DNA of 64,000 nucleotides from Bathymodiolus brooksi. Taxonomy: Eukaryota; Mollusca; Bivalvia; Mytilida; Modiolidae. The number at the start of each line of letters is the position of its first letter. Position 1 is the stretch's first letter. Under the pieces are notes generated by a model. It was not told the origin of the DNA. It ran no database searches and saw only the letters and a list, made by a program, of their open reading frames with translations. A program made the translations under genes and the position numbers. The stretch lies in contig OY804577.1 of the NCBI GenBank assembly GCA_963680875.1, positions 149,190,196 through 149,254,195 on the forward strand, read 5' to 3'. Below are positions 38,070-54,020 of this stretch, piece after piece.

Positions 38070-41000
38070 TTACAGAACAGTTCTATACTGAACTATAATT
38101 CCTCAACATAATCACCTGAAGGAAATATGTAAGACGTTAATTGTCTATAAAGATATACAACAAGATAGTATACAAGTCAGTTACAGAACAGTTCTATACT
38201 GAACTATAATTCCTCAACATAATCACTTGATGGAGATGTGTAAGACGTTAATTGTCTATAAAGATATACAACAAGATAGTATACAAGTCAGTTACAGAAC
38301 AGTTCTATACTGAACTATAATTCCTCAACATAATCACTTGATGGAAATGTGTAAGACGTTAATTGTCTATAAAGATATACAACAAGATAGTATACAAGTC
38401 ACTTACAGAACAGTTCTATACTGAGCTATAATTCCTCAACATAATCACTTGATGGAGATGTGTAACACGCTAATTATCTATAAAGATATAGAACAAGATA
38501 GTATACAAGTCAGTTACAGAATAGTTCTATACTGAACTATTATTCTTCAACATAATCACCTGAAGGAAATATGTAAGACGTTAATTGTCTATAAAGATAT
38601 ACAAGAAGATAGTATACAAGTCACTCACAGAACAGTTCCATACTGAGCTATAATTCCTCAACATAATCACTTGATGGAGATGTGTAAGACGCTAATTGTC
38701 TATAAAGATATGCAACAAGATAGCATACAAGTCAGTTACAGAACAGTTCTATACTGAGCTATAACTCCTCAACATAATCACTTGATGGAAATGTGTAAGA
38801 CGTTAATTGTCTATAAAGATATACAACAAGATAGTATACAAGTCACTTACAGAACAGTTCTATACTGAACTATAATTCCTCAACATAATCACTTGATGGA
38901 GATGTGTAAGACGTTAGTTGTCTATAAAGATATACAACAAGATAGTATACAAGTCAGTTACAGAACAGTTCTATACTGAGCTATAATTCCTCAACATAAT
39001 CACTTGATAGAGATGTGTAAGACGTTAACTGTCTATAAAGATATACAACAAGATAGTATACAAGTCAGTTTCAGAACAGTTCTATACTGAACTATCAATC
39101 CTCAACATAATCACTTGATAGAGATGTGTAAGACGTTAACTGTATATAAAGATATACAACAAGATCGTATACAAGTCAGTTTCAGAACAGTTCTATACTG
39201 AACTTTAATTCCTCAACATAATCACTTGATGGAAATGTGTAAGACGTTAACTGTCTATAACGATATACAACAAGATAGTATACAAGTCAGTTACAGAACA
39301 GTTCTATATTGAGCTATAATTCTTCAACATAATTACTTGATGGAGATGTGTAAGACGTTAATTGTCTATAAAGATATACAAAAAGATAGTATACAAGTCA
39401 GTTAAAGAACAGTTCTATACTGAGCTATAGTTCCTCAAAATAATCACTTGATGGAGATGTGTAAGACGTTAACTGTATATAAAGATATACAACAAGATCG
39501 TATACAAGTCAGTTTCAGAACAGTTCTATACTGAACTATAATTCCTCAACATAATCACTTGATGGAGATGTGTAAGACGTTAACTGTCTATAAAGATATA
39601 CAACAAGATAGTATACAAGTCAGTTACAGAACAGTTCTATATTGAGCTATAATTCTTCAACATAATTACTTGATGGAGATGTGTAAGACGTTAATTTTCT
39701 ATAAAGATATACAACAAGATAGTATACAAGTCAGTTAAAGAACAGTTCTATACTGAGCTATAGTTCCTCAAAATAATCACTTGATGGAGATGTGTAAGAC
39801 GTTAATTGTCTATAAAGATATACAACAAGATAGTATACAAGTCAGTTACAGAACAGTTCTATACTGAGATATAATTCCTCAACATAATCACTTGATGGAA
39901 ATGTGTAAGACGTTAATTGTCTATAAAGATATACAACAAGATAGTTTACAAGTCAGTTACAGAACAGTTCTATACTGAGCTATAATTCCTCAACATAAGC
40001 ACTTGATAGAGATGTGTAAGACGTTAACTGTCTATAAAGATATACAACAAGATAATATACAAGTCAGTTACAGAACATGTCTATACTGAGCTATAATTCC
40101 TCAAAATAATCACTTGATGGAGATGTGTAAGACGTTAACTGTCTATAAAGATATACAACAAGATAGTATACAAATCAGTTACAGAACAGTTTTATACCGA
40201 GATATAATTCCTCAACATAATCACTTGATAGATATGTGTAAGATGCTAATTGTTTATAAAGATATACAACAAGATAGTATACAAGTCAGTTACATAACAG
40301 TTCTATACTGAACTATGATTCCTCAACATAATCACTTGATGGAGATGTGTAAGACGTTAATTGTCTATAAAGATATACAACAAGATAGTAGACAAGTCAG
40401 TTACAGAACAGTTTTATACTGAGCTATAATTCCTCAACATAATCACTTGATGGAGATGTGTAAGACCTTAACTGTCTATAAAGATATACAACAAGATAAT
40501 ATACAAGTCACTTACAGAACAGTTCTATACTGAGCTATAATTCGTCAACATAATTACTTGATGGAGATGTGTAAGACGTTAATTGTCTATAAAAATAAAC
40601 AAGGTAGTATACAAGTCAGTTACAGAACAGTTCTATACTGAGCTATAATTCCTCAACATAATCACTTGATGGAGATGTGTAAGTCGCTAATTATCTATAA
40701 AGATATAGAACAAGATAGTATACAAGTCAGTTACAGAACAGTTCTATACTGAACTATAATTCCTCAACATAATCACCTGAAGGAAATATGTAAGACATTA
40801 ATTGTCTATAAAGATATACAAGAAGATAGTATACAAGTCACTTACAGAACAGTTCTATACTGAGCTATAATTCCTCAACATAATCACTTGATGGAGATGT
40901 GTAAGACGCTAATTGTCTATAAAGATTTACAACAAGATAGCATACAAGTCAGTTACAGAATAGTTCTATACTGAGCTATAATTCCTCAACATAATCACTT

Positions 41001-42989
41001 GATAGAGATGTGTAAGACGTTAACTGTCTATAAAGATATACAACAAAATAGTATAGAAGTCAGTTTCAGAACAGTTCTATACTGAACTATAATTCCTCAA
41101 CATAATCACTTGATAGAGATGTGTAAGACGTTAACTGTATATAAAGATATACAACAAGATCGTATACAAGTCAGTTTCAGAACAGTTCTATACTGAACTT
41201 TAATTCCTCAACATAATCACTTGATGGAGATGTGTAAGACGTTAACTGTCTATAACGATATACAACAAGATAGTATACAAGTCAGTTACAGAACAGTTCT
41301 ATTTTGAGCTATAATTCTTCAACATAATTACTTGATGGAGATGTGTAAGACGTTAATTGTCTATAAAGATATACAAAAAGATAGTATACAAGTCAGTTAA
41401 AGAACAGTTCTATACTGAGCTATAGTTCCTCAAAATAATCACTTGATGGAGATGTGTAAGACGTTAATTGTCTATAAAGATATACAACAAGATAGTATAC
41501 AAGTCAGTTACAGAACAGTTCTATACTGAGATATAATTCCTCAACATAATCACTTGATGGAGATGTGTAAGACGTTAATTGTCTATTAAGATATACAACA
41601 AGATAGTATACAAGTCATTTACAGAACAGTTCTATACTGAGCTATAATTCCTCAACATAAGCACTTGATAGAGATGTGTAAGATGTTAATTGTCTATAAA
41701 GATATACAACAAGATAGTATACAAGTCAGTTACAGAACAGTTCTATACTGAACTATGATTCCTCAACATAATCACTTGATGGAGATGTGTAAGACGTTAA
41801 TTGTCTATAAAGATATACAACAAGATAGTAGACAAGTCAGTTACAGAACAGTTTTATACTGAGCTATAATTCCTCAACATAATCACTTGATGGAGATGTG
41901 TAAGACCTTAACTGTCTATAAAGATATACAACAAGATAATATACAAGTCACTTACAGAACAGTTCTATAATGAGCTATAATTCCTCAGCATAATCACTTG
42001 ATGGAGATGTGTAAGACGTTAATTGTCTATAAAGATATACAACAAGATAGTATACAAGTCAGTTAAAGAACAGTTCTATACTGAACTATAATTCCTCAAC
42101 ATAATCACTTGATGGAAATGTGTAAGACGTTAATTGTCTATAAAGATATACAACAAGATAGTATACAAGTCACTTACAGAACAGTTCTATACTGAGCTAT
42201 AATTCCTCAACATAATCACTTGATGGAGATGTGTAAGACGCTAATTGTCTGTAAAGATATACAACAAGATAGCATACAAGTCAGTTACAGAACAGTTCTA
42301 TACTGAGCTATAATTCCTCAACATAATCACTTGATGGAAATGTGTAAGACGTTAATTGTCTATAAAGATATACAACAAGATAGTATACAAGTCAGTTACA
42401 GAACAGTTCTATACTGAACTATAATTCCTCAACATAATCACTTGATGGAGATGTGTAAGACGTTAGTTGTCTATAAAGATATACAACAATATAGTATACA
42501 AGTCAGTTACAGAACAGTTCTATACTGAGCTATAATTCCTCAACATAATCACTTGATAGAGATGTGTAAGACTGTTAACTGTCTATAAAGATATACAACA
42601 AGATAGTATACAAGTCAGTTTCAGAACAGTTCTATACTGAACTATAATTCCTCAACATAATCACTTGATAGAGATGTGTAAGACTGTTAACTGTATATAA
42701 AGATATACAACAAGATCGTATACAAGTCAGTTTAAGAACAGTTCTATACTGAACTATAATTCCTCAACATAATCACTTGATGGAGATGTGTAAGACGTTA
42801 ACTGTCTATAAAGATATACAACAAGATAGTATACAAGTCAGTTACAGAACAGTTCTATATTGAACTATAATTCCTCAACATAATCACTTGATGGAGATGT
42901 GTAAGACGATAATTGTCTATAAAGATATACAACAAGATAGTATACAAGTCAGTTACAGAACAGTTCTATACTGAGCTATAATTCCTCAA

Positions 42990-45200
42990 CATAATCACTT
43001 GATGGAGATGTGTAAGACATTAATTGTCTATAAAGATATACAACAAGATAGTATACAAGTCAGTTACAGAACAGTTATATACGGAACTATGATTCCACAA
43101 CATAATCACTTGATGGAAATGTGTAAGACGTTAATTGTCTATAAAGATATACAACAAGATAGTATACAAGTCAGTTACAGAACAGTTCTATACTGAACTA
43201 TAATTCCTCAACATAATCAGTTGAAGGAGATGTGTAAGACGTTAATTGTCTATATAGATATACAACAAGATAGTATACAAGTCAGTTACAGAACAATTCT
43301 ATACTGAGATATAATTCCTCAACATAATCACTTGATAGAGATGTGTAAGACGTTAACCGTCTATAAAGATATACCACAAGATAGTATATAAGTCAGTTAC
43401 AGAACAGTTCTATACTGAACTATAATTCCTCAACATAATCACTTGATGGAGATGTGTAAGACGTTAATTGCCTATAAAGATATACAACAAGATAGTATAC
43501 AAGTCAGTTACAGAACAGTTCTATACTGAGCTATAATTCCTCAACATAAGCACTTGATAGAGATGTGTAAGACGTTAACTGTCTATAAAGATATACAACA
43601 AGATAATATACAAGTCAGTTACAGAACAGGTCTATACTGAGCTATAATTCCTCAAAATAATCACTTGATGGAGATGTGTAAGACGTTAACTGTCTATAAA
43701 GATATACAACAAGATAGTATACAAGTCAGTTACAGAACAGTTCTATACCGAGATATAATTCCTCAACATAATCACTTGATAGATATGTGTAAGATGTTAA
43801 CTGTCTATAAAGATATACAACAAGATAGTATACAAGTCAGTTCCAGAACAGTTCTATACTGAACTATAATTCCTCAACATAATCACTTGATGGAGATGTG
43901 TAAGACGTTAATTGTCTTTAAAGATATACAGCAAGATAGTATTCAAGTCAGTTACAGAACAGTTCTATACTGAGCTATAATTCCTCAACATAAGCACTTG
44001 ATAGAGATGTGTAAGACGTTAACTGTCTATAAAGATATACAACAAGATAGTATACAAGTCAGTTAAAGAACAGTTCTATACTGAGCTATAATTCCTCAAA
44101 ATAATCACTTGATGGAGATGTGTAAGACGTTAACTGTCTATAAAGATATACAACAAGATAGTATACAAGTCAGTTACAGAACAGTTCTATACCGAGATAT
44201 AATTCCTCAACATAATCACTTGATAGATATGTGTAAGATGTTAATTGTCTATAAAGATATACAACAAGATAGTATACAAGTCAGTTACAGAACAGTTCTA
44301 TACTGAACTATGATTCCGCAACATAATCACTTGATAGAGATGTGTAAGACGTTAATTGTCTATACAGATATACAAAAAGATAGTATACAAGTCAGTTACA
44401 GAACAGTTCTATACTGAACTATAATTCCTCAACATAATCACTTGATGGAGATGTGTAAGACGTTAACTGTCTATAAAGATATACAACAAGATAGTATACA
44501 AGTCAGTTACAGAACAGTTCTATATTGAGCTATAATTCCTCAACATAATCACTTGATGGAGATGTGTAAGACGTTAATTGTCTATAAAGATATACAACAA
44601 GATAGTATACAAGTCAGTTATAGAACAGTTCTATACTGAGCTATAATTCCTCAACATAATCACTTGATGGAGATGTGTAAGACGTTAATTGTCTATAAAG
44701 ATATACAACAAGATAGTATGCAAGTCACTTACAGAACAGTTCTATACTGAGCTATAATTCCTCAACATAATCACTTAATGGAGATGTGTAAGACGTTAAT
44801 TGTCTATAAAGATATACAAACGGATAGTGTACAAGTCAGTTACAGAACAGTTTTATACTGAGCTATTATTCCTCAACATAATCACTTGATGGAGATGTGT
44901 AAGACCTTATCTGTCTATAAAGATATACAACACGATAGTATACAAGTCACTTACAGAACAGTTCTATACTGAGCTATAAATCGTCAACTTAATCACTTGA
45001 TGGAGATGTGTAAGACGTTAATTGTCTATAAAAATAAACAAGATAGTATACAAGTCAGCTACAGAACAGTTCTATACTGAACTATAATTCCTCAACATAA
45101 TCACTTGATGGAAATGTGTAAGATGTTAATTGTCTATAAAGATATACAACAAGATAGTATACAAGTCACTTACAGAACAGTTCTATACTGAGCTATAATT
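42990..45200 (+). repeat. Superblock copied to about 54,415-56,960
   Basis: The unit order here recurs about 11.4 kb downstream. The offset is 11,425 bp at two markers (GACATTAATTG and GATATACCACAAG with ATATAAGTC). It becomes 11,756 bp at a third (ACAAACGGATAGTG, 44,821 and 56,577), where three units, one lacking 2 bp, were gained. The tail of the block (ACAAACGG, then a CAGCTACAGAAC unit) occurs a third time near 59,238-59,480. Two units at 43,665-43,862 and 44,109-44,306 carry the CGA change that removes the usual TGA. Confidence 0.75.
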
Positions 45201-45540
45201 CCTCAAAATAATCACTTGATGGAGATGTGTAAGACGCTAATTGTCTATAAAGATATACAACAAGATAGCATACAAGTCAGTTACAGAACAGTTTTATACT
45301 GAGCTATAATTCCTCAACATGATCACTTGATGGAAATGTGTAAGACGTTAATTGTCTATAAAGATATACAACAAGATAGTATACAAGTCAGTTACAGATC
45401 AGTTCTATACTGAACTATAATTCCTCAACATAATCACTTGATGGAGATGTGTAAGACGTTAATTGTCTATCAAGATATACAACAAGATATTATACAAGTC
45501 AGTTACAGAACAGTTCTATACTGAACTATAATTCCTCAAT

Positions 45541-48500
45541 ATAATCACTTGATGGAAATGTGTAAGACGTTAATTGCCTATAAAGATATACAACAAGATA
45601 GTATACAAGTCACTTACAGAACAGTTCTATGCTGAGCTATAATTCCTCAACATAATCACTTGATGGAGATGTGTAAGACACTAATTGTCTATAAAGATAT
45701 ACAACAAGATAGCATACAAGTCAGTTACAGAACAGTTCTATACTGAGCTATAATTCCTCAACATAATCACTTGATAGAGATGTGTAAGACGTTAACTGTC
45801 TATAAAGATATACAACAAGATAGTATACAAGTCAGTTTCAGAACAGTTCTATACTGAACTATAATTCCTCAACCTAATCACTTGATAGAGATGTGTAAGA
45901 CGTTAACTGTATATAAAGATATACAACAAGATCGTATACAGTCAGTTACAGAACAGTTCTATACTGAACTTTAATTCCTCAACATAATCACTTGATGGAG
46001 ATGTGTAAGACGTTAACTGTCTATAACGATATACAACAAGATAGTATACAAGTCAGTTACAGAACAGTTCTATATTGAGCTATAATTCTTCAACATAATT
46101 ACTTGATGGAGATGTGTAAGACGTTAATTGTCTATAAAGATATACAAAAAGATAGTATACAAGTCAGTTAAAGAACAGTTCTATACTGAGCTATAGTTCC
46201 TCAAAATAATCACTTGATGGAGATGTGTAAGACGTTAATTGTCTATAAAGATATACAACAAGATAGTATACAAGTCAGTTACAGAACAGTTCTATACTGA
46301 GATATAATTCCTCAACATAATCACTTGATGGAGATGTGTAAGACGTTAATTGTCTATTGAGATATACAACAAGATAGTATACAAGTCATTTACAGAACAG
46401 TTCTATACTGAGCTATAATTCCTCAACATAAACACTTGATAGAGATGTGTAAGATGTTAATTGTCTATAAAGATATACAACAAGATAGTATACAAGTCAG
46501 TTACAGAACAGTTCTATACTGAACTATGATTCCTCAACATAATCACTTGATGGAGATGTGTAAGACGTTAATTGTCTATAAAGATATACAACAAGATAGT
46601 AGACAAGTCAGTTACGGAACAGTTTTATACTGAGCTATAATTCCTCAACATAATCACTTGATGGAGATGTGTAAGACCTTAACTGTCTATAAAGATATAC
46701 AACAAGATAATATACAAGTCACTTACAGAACAGTTCTATACTGAGCTATAATTCCTCAGCATAATCACTTGATGGAAATGTGTAAGACGTTAATTGCCTA
46801 TAAAGATATACAACAAGATAGTATACAAGTCACTTACAGAACAGTTCTATGCTGAGCTATAATTCCTCAACATAATCACTTGATGGAGATGTGTAAGACA
46901 CTAATTGTCTATAAAGATATACAACAAGATAGCATACAAGTCAGTAACAGAACAGTTCTATACTGAGCTATAATTCCTCAACATAATCACTTGATAGAGA
47001 TGTGTAAGACGTTAACTGTCTATAAAGATATACAACAAGATAGTATACAAGTCAGTTTCAGAACAGTTCTATACTGAACTATAATTCCTCAACCTAATCA
47101 CTTGATAGAGATGTGTAAGACGTTAACTGTATATAAAGATATACAACAAGATCGTATACAGTCAGTTACAGAACAGTTCTATACTGAACTTTAATTCCTC
47201 AACATAATCACTTGATGGAGATGTGTAAGACGTTAACTGTCTATAACGATATACAACAAGATAGTATACAAGTCAGTTACAGAACAGTTCTATATTGAGC
47301 TATAATTCTTCAACATAATTACTTGATGGAGATGTGTAAGACGTTAATTGTCTATAAAGATATACAAAAAGATAGTATACAAGTCAGTTAAAGAACAGTT
47401 CTATACTGAGCTATAGTTCCTCAAAATAATCACTTGATGGAGATGTGTAAGACGTTAATTGTCTATAAAGATATACAACAAGATAGTATACAAGTCAGTT
47501 ACAGAACAGTTCTATACTGAGATATAATTCCTCAACATAATCACTTGATGGAGATGTGTAAGACGTTAATTGTCTATTGAGATATACAACAAGATAGTAT
47601 ACAAGTCATTTACAGAACAGTTCTATACTGAGCTATAATTCCTCAACATAAGCACTTGATAGAGATGTGTAAGATGTTAATTGTCTATAAAGATATACAA
47701 CAAGATAGTATACAAGTCAGTTACAGAACAGTTCTATACTGAACTATGATTCCTCAACATAATCACTTGATGGAGATGTGTAAGACGTTAATTGTCTATA
47801 AAGATATACAACAAGATAGTAGACAAGTCAGTTACGGAACAGTTTTATACTGAGCTATAATTCCTCAACATAATCACTTGATGGAGATGTGTAAGACCTT
47901 AACTGTCTATAAAGATATACAACAAGATAATATACAAGTCACTTACAGAACAGTTCTATACTGAGCTATAATTCCTCAGCATAATCACTTGATGGAGATG
48001 TGTCAGACGTTAATTGTCTATAAAGATATACAACAAGATAGTATACAAGTCAGTTAAAGAACAGTTCTATACTGAACTATAATTCCTCAACATAATCACT
48101 TGATGGAAATGTGTAAGACGTTAATTGTCTATAAAGATATACAACAAGATAGTATACAAGTCACGTACAGAACAGTTCTATACTGAGCTATAATTCCTCA
48201 ACATAATCACTTGATAGAGATGTGTAAGAAGTTAACTGTCTATAAAGATATACAACAAGATAGTATACAAGTCAGTTTCAGAACAGTTCTATACTGAACT
48301 ATAATTCCTCAACCTGATCACTTGATAGAGATGTGTAAGACGTTAACTGTATATAAAGATATACAACAAGATCGTATACAAGTCAGTTTCAGAACAGTTC
48401 TATACTGAACTTTAATTCCTCAACATAATCACTTGATGGAGATGTGTAAGACGTTAACTGTCTATAACGATATACAACAAGATAGTATACAAGTCAGTTA

Positions 48501-49222
48501 CAGAACAGTTCTATATTGAGCTATAATTCGTCAACATAATTACTTGATGGAGATGTGTAAGACGTTAATTGTCTATAAAGATATACAAAAAGATAGTATA
48601 CAAGTCAGTTAAAGAACAGTTCTATACTGAGCTATAGTTCCTCAAAATAAGCACTTGATGGAGATGTGTAAGACGTTAATTGTCTATAAAGATATACAAC
48701 AAGATAGTATACAAGTCAGTTACAGAACAGTTCTATACTGAGATATAATTCCTCAACATAATCACTTGATGGAGATGTGTAAGACGTTAATTGTCTATTA
48801 AGATATACAACAAGATAGTATACAAGTCATTTACAGAACAGTTCTATACTGAGCTATAATTCCTCAACATAAGCACTTGATAGAGATGTGTAAGATGTTA
48901 ATTGTCTATAAAGATATACAACAAGATAGTATACAAGTCAGTTACAGAACAGTTCTATACTGAACTATGATTCCTCAACATAATCACTTGATGGAGATGT
49001 GTAAGACGTTAATTGTCTATAAAGATATACAACAAGATAGTAGACAAGTCAGTTACGGAACAGTTTTATACTGAGCTATAATTCCTCAACATAATCACTT
49101 GATGGAGATGTGTAAGACCTTAACTGTCTATAAAGATATACAACAAGATAATATACAAGTCACTTACAGAACAGTTCTATACTGAGCTATAATTCCTCAG
49201 CATAATCACTTGATGGAGATGT
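45541..49222 (+). repeat. 11-unit higher-order repeat (1,220-1,221 bp), about three rounds
   Basis: 45,541-46,760 is followed directly by a near-identical copy at 46,761-47,980, and most of it recurs to about 49,222. The TTCTATGCTGAGC marker repeats at 1,220 bp and the TGTCAGACG marker at 1,221 bp (48,001 and 49,222). The single-base difference is explained by the unit reading ATACAGTCAG instead of ATACAAGTCAG. Downstream the TGTCAGACG marker continues at 1,667, 1,667 and 1,221 bp, so the pattern alternates between 15- and 11-unit blocks as far as 53,777. Confidence 0.85.
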
Positions 49223-52200
49223 GTCAGACGTTAATTGTCTATAAAGATATACAACAAGATAGTATACAAGTCAGTTAAAGAATAGTTCTATACTGAACTA
49301 TAATTCCTCAACATAATCACTTGATGGAAATGTGTAAGACGTTAATTGTCTATAAAGATATACAACAAGATAGTATACAAGTCACGTACAGAACAGTTCT
49401 ATACTGAGCTATAATTCCTCAACATAATCACTTGATGGAGATGTGTAAGACGCTAATTGTCTGTAAAGATATACAACAAGATAGCATACAAGTCAGTTAC
49501 AGAACAGTTCTATACTGAGCTATAATTCCTCAACATAATCACTTGATGGAAATGTGTAAGACGTTAATTGTCTATAAAGATATACAACAAGATAGTATAC
49601 AAGTCAGTTACAGAACAGTTCTATACTGAACTATAATTCCTCAACATAATCACTTGATGGAGATGTGTAAGACGTTAGTTGTTTATAAAGATATACAACA
49701 ATATAGTATACAAGTCAGTTACAGAACAGTTCTATACTGAGCTATAATTCCTCAACATAATCACTTGATAGAGATGTGTAAGACTGTTAACTGTCTATAA
49801 AGATATACAACAAGATAGTATACAAGTCAGTTTCAGAACAGTTCTATACTGAACTATAATTCCTCAACATAATCACTTGATAGAGATGTGTAAGACTGTT
49901 AACTGTATATAAAGATATACAACAAGATCGTATACAAGTCCGTTTCAGAACAGTTCTATACTGAACTATAATTCCTCAACATAATCACTTGATGGAGATG
50001 TGTAAGACGTTAACTGTCTATAAAGATATACAACAAGATAGTATACAAGTCAGTTACAGAACAGTTCTATATTGAGCTATAATTCTTCAACATAATTACT
50101 TGATAGAGATGTGTAAGACGATAATTGTCTATAAAGATATACAACAAGATAGTATACAAGTCAGTTACAGAACAGTTCTATATTGAGCTATAATTCTTCA
50201 ACATAATTACTTGATGGAGATGTGTAAGACGTTAATTGTCTATAAAGATATACAAAAAGATAGTATACAAGTCAGTTAAAGAACAGTTCTATACTGAGCT
50301 ATAGTTCCTCAAAATAATCACTTGATGGAGATGTGTAAGACGTTAATTGTCTATAAAGATATACAACAAGATAGTATACAAGTCAGTTACAGAACAGTTC
50401 TATACTGAGATATAATTCCTCAACATAATCACTTGATGGAGATGTGTAAGACGTTAATTGTCTATTGAGATATACAACAAGATAGTATACAAGTCATTTA
50501 CAGAACAGTTCTATACTGAGCTATAATTCCTCAACATAAGCACTTGATAGAGATGTGTAAGATGTTAATTGTCTATAAAGATATACAACAAGATAGTATA
50601 CAAGTCAGTTACAGAACAGTTCTATACTGAACTATGATTCCTCAACATAATCACTTGATGGAGATGTGTAAGACGTTAATTGTCTATAAAGATATACAAC
50701 AAGATAGTAGACAAGTCAGTTACGGAACAGTTTTATACTGAGCTATAATTCCTCAACATAATCACTTGATGGAGATGTGTAAGACCTTAACTGTCTATAA
50801 AGATATACAACAAGATAATATACAAGTCACTTACAGAACAGTTCTACACTGAGCTATAATTCCTCAGCATAATCACTTGATGGAGATGTGTCAGACGTTA
50901 ATTGTCTATAAAGATATACAACAAGATAGTATACAAGTCAGTTAAAGAACAGTTCTATACTGAACTATAATTCCTCAACATAATCACTTGATGGAAATGT
51001 GTAAGACGTTAATTGTCTATAAAGATATACAACAAGATAGTATAAAAGTCACGTACAGAACAGTTCTATACTGAGCTATAATTCCTCAACATAATCACTT
51101 GATAGAGATGTGTAAGAAGTTAACTGTCTATAAAGATATACAACAAGATAGTATACACGTCAGTTACAGATCAGTTCTATACTGAACTATAATTCCTCAA
51201 CATAATCACTTGATGGAGATGTGTAAGATGTTAATTGTCTATAAAGATACACAACAAGATAGTATACAAGTCAGTTTCAGAACAGTTCTATACTGAACTA
51301 TAATTCCTCAACCTGATCACTTGATAGAGATGTGTAAGACGTTAACTGTATATAAAGATATACAACAATATAGTATACAAGTCAGTTACAGAACAGTTCT
51401 ATACTGAGCTATAATTCCTCAACATAATCACTTGATAGAGATGTGTAAGACTGTTAACTGTCTATAAAGATATACAACAAGATAGTATACAAGTCAGTTT
51501 CAGAACAGTTCTATACTGAACTATAATTCCTCAACATAATCACTTGATAGAGATGTGTAAGACTGTTAACTGTATATAAAGATATACAACAAGATCGTAT
51601 ACAAGTCCGTTTCAGAACAGTTCTATACTGAACTATAATTCCTCAACATAATCACTTGATGGAGATGTGTAAGACGTTAACTGTCTATAAAGATATACAA
51701 CAAGATAGTATACAAGTCAGTTACAGAACAGTTCTATATTGAGCTATAATTCTTCAACATAATTACTTGATAGAGATGTGTAAGACGATAATTGTCTATA
51801 AAGATATACAACAAGATAGTATACAAGTCAGTTACAGAACAGTTCTATATTGAGCTATAATTCTTCAACATAATTACTTGATGGAGATGTGTAAGACGTT
51901 AATTGTCTATAAAGATATACAAAAAGATAGTATACAAGTCAGTTAAAGAACAGTTCTATACTGAGCTATAGTTCCTCAAAATAATCACTTGATGGAGATG
52001 TGTAAGACGTTAATTGTCTATAAAGATATACAACAAGATAGTATACAAGTCAGTTACAGAACAGTTCTATACTGAGATATAATTCCTCAACATAATCACT
52101 TGATGGAGATGTGTAAGACGTTAATTGTCTATAAAGATATACAACAAGATAGTATACAAGTCATTTACAGAACAGTTCTATACTGAGCTATAATTCCTCA

Positions 52201-53924
52201 ACATAAGCACTTGATAGAGATGTGTAAGATGTTAATTGTCTATAAAGATATACAACAAGATAGTATACAAGTCAGTTACAGAACAGTTCTATACTGAACT
52301 ATGATTCCTCAACATAATCACTTGATGGAGATGTGTAAGACGTTAATTGTCTATAAAGATATACAACAAGATAGTAGACAAGTCAGTTACGGAACAGTTT
52401 TATACTGAGCTATAATTCCTCAACATAATCACTTGATGGAGATGTGTAAGACCTTAACTGTCTATAAAGATATACAACAAGATAATATACAAGTCACTTA
52501 CAGAACAGTTCTACACTGAGCTATAATTCCTCAGCATAATCACTTGATGGAGATGTGTCAGACGTTAATTGTCTATAAAGATATACAACAAGATAATATA
52601 CAAGTCAGTTAAAGAACAGTTCTATACTGAACTATAATTCCTCAACATAATCACTTGATGGAAATGTGTAAGACGTTAATTGTCTATAAAGATATACAAC
52701 AAGATAGTATAAAAGTCACGTACAGAACAGTTCTATACTGAGCTATAATTCCTCAACATAATCACTTGATAGAGATGTGTAAGAAGTTAACTGTCTATAA
52801 AGATATACAACAAGATAGTATACAAGTCAGTTTCAGAACAGTTCTATACTGAACTATAATTCCTCAACCTGATCACTTGATAGAGATGTGTAAGACGTTA
52901 ACTGTATATAAAGATATACAACAAGATCGTATACAAGTCAGTTTCAGAACAGTTCTATACTGAACTTTAATTCCTCAACATAATCACTTGATGGAGATGT
53001 GTAAGACGTTAACTGTCTATAACGATATACAACAAGATAGTATACAAGTCAGTTACAGAACAGTTCTATATTGAGCTATAATTCTTCAACATAATTACTT
53101 GATGGAGATGTGTAAGACGTTAATTGTCTATAAAGATATACAAAAAGATAGTATACAAGTCAGTTACAGAACAGTTCTATACTGAGCTATAGTTCCTCAA
53201 AATAATCACTTGATGGAGATGTGTAAGACGTTAATTGTCTATAAAGATATACAACAAGATAGTATACAAGTCAGTTACAGAACAGTTCTATACTGAGATA
53301 TAATTCCTCAACATAATCACTTGATGGAGATGTGTAAGACGTTAATTGTCTATTAAGATATACAACAAGATAGTATACAAGTCATTTACAGAACAGTTCT
53401 ATATTGAGCTATAATTCCTCAACATAAGCACTTGATAGAGATGTGTAAGATGTTAATTGTCTATAAAGATATACAACAAGATAGTATACAAGTCAGTTAC
53501 AGAACAGTTCTATACTGAACTATGATTCCTCAACATAATCACTTGATGGAGATGTGTAAGACGTTAATTGTCTGTAAAGATATACAACAAGATAGTAGAC
53601 AAGTCAGTTACGGAACAGTTTTATACTGAGCTATAATTCCTCAACATAATCACTTGATGGAGATGTGTAAGACCTTAACTGTCTATAAAGATATACAACA
53701 AGATAATATACAAGTCACTTACAGAACAGTTCTATACTGAGCTATAATTCCTCAGCATAATCACTTGATGGAGATGTGTCAGACGTTAATTGTCTATAAA
53801 GATATACAACAAGATAGTATACAAGTCAGTTAAAGAATAGTTCTATACTGAACTATAATTCCTCAACATAATCACTTGATGGAAATGTGTAAGACGTTAA
53901 TTGTCTATAAATATATACAACAAG

Positions 53925-54020
53925 ATAGTATACAAGTCACGTACAGAACAGTTCTATACTGAGCTATAATTAATCACTTGATAGAGATGTGTAAGACTGT
54001 TAACTGTCTATAAAGATATA
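53925..54020 (+). repeat. Satellite unit with a 9-bp deletion
   Basis: GCTATAATTAATCACTTG at about 53,962-53,980 lacks nine bases of the usual ATAATTCCTCAACATAATC segment. The next unit is the GACTGTTAACTG subtype seen at 51,450 in a different context. The deletion therefore probably marks a recombination junction between two higher-order blocks. Confidence 0.7.
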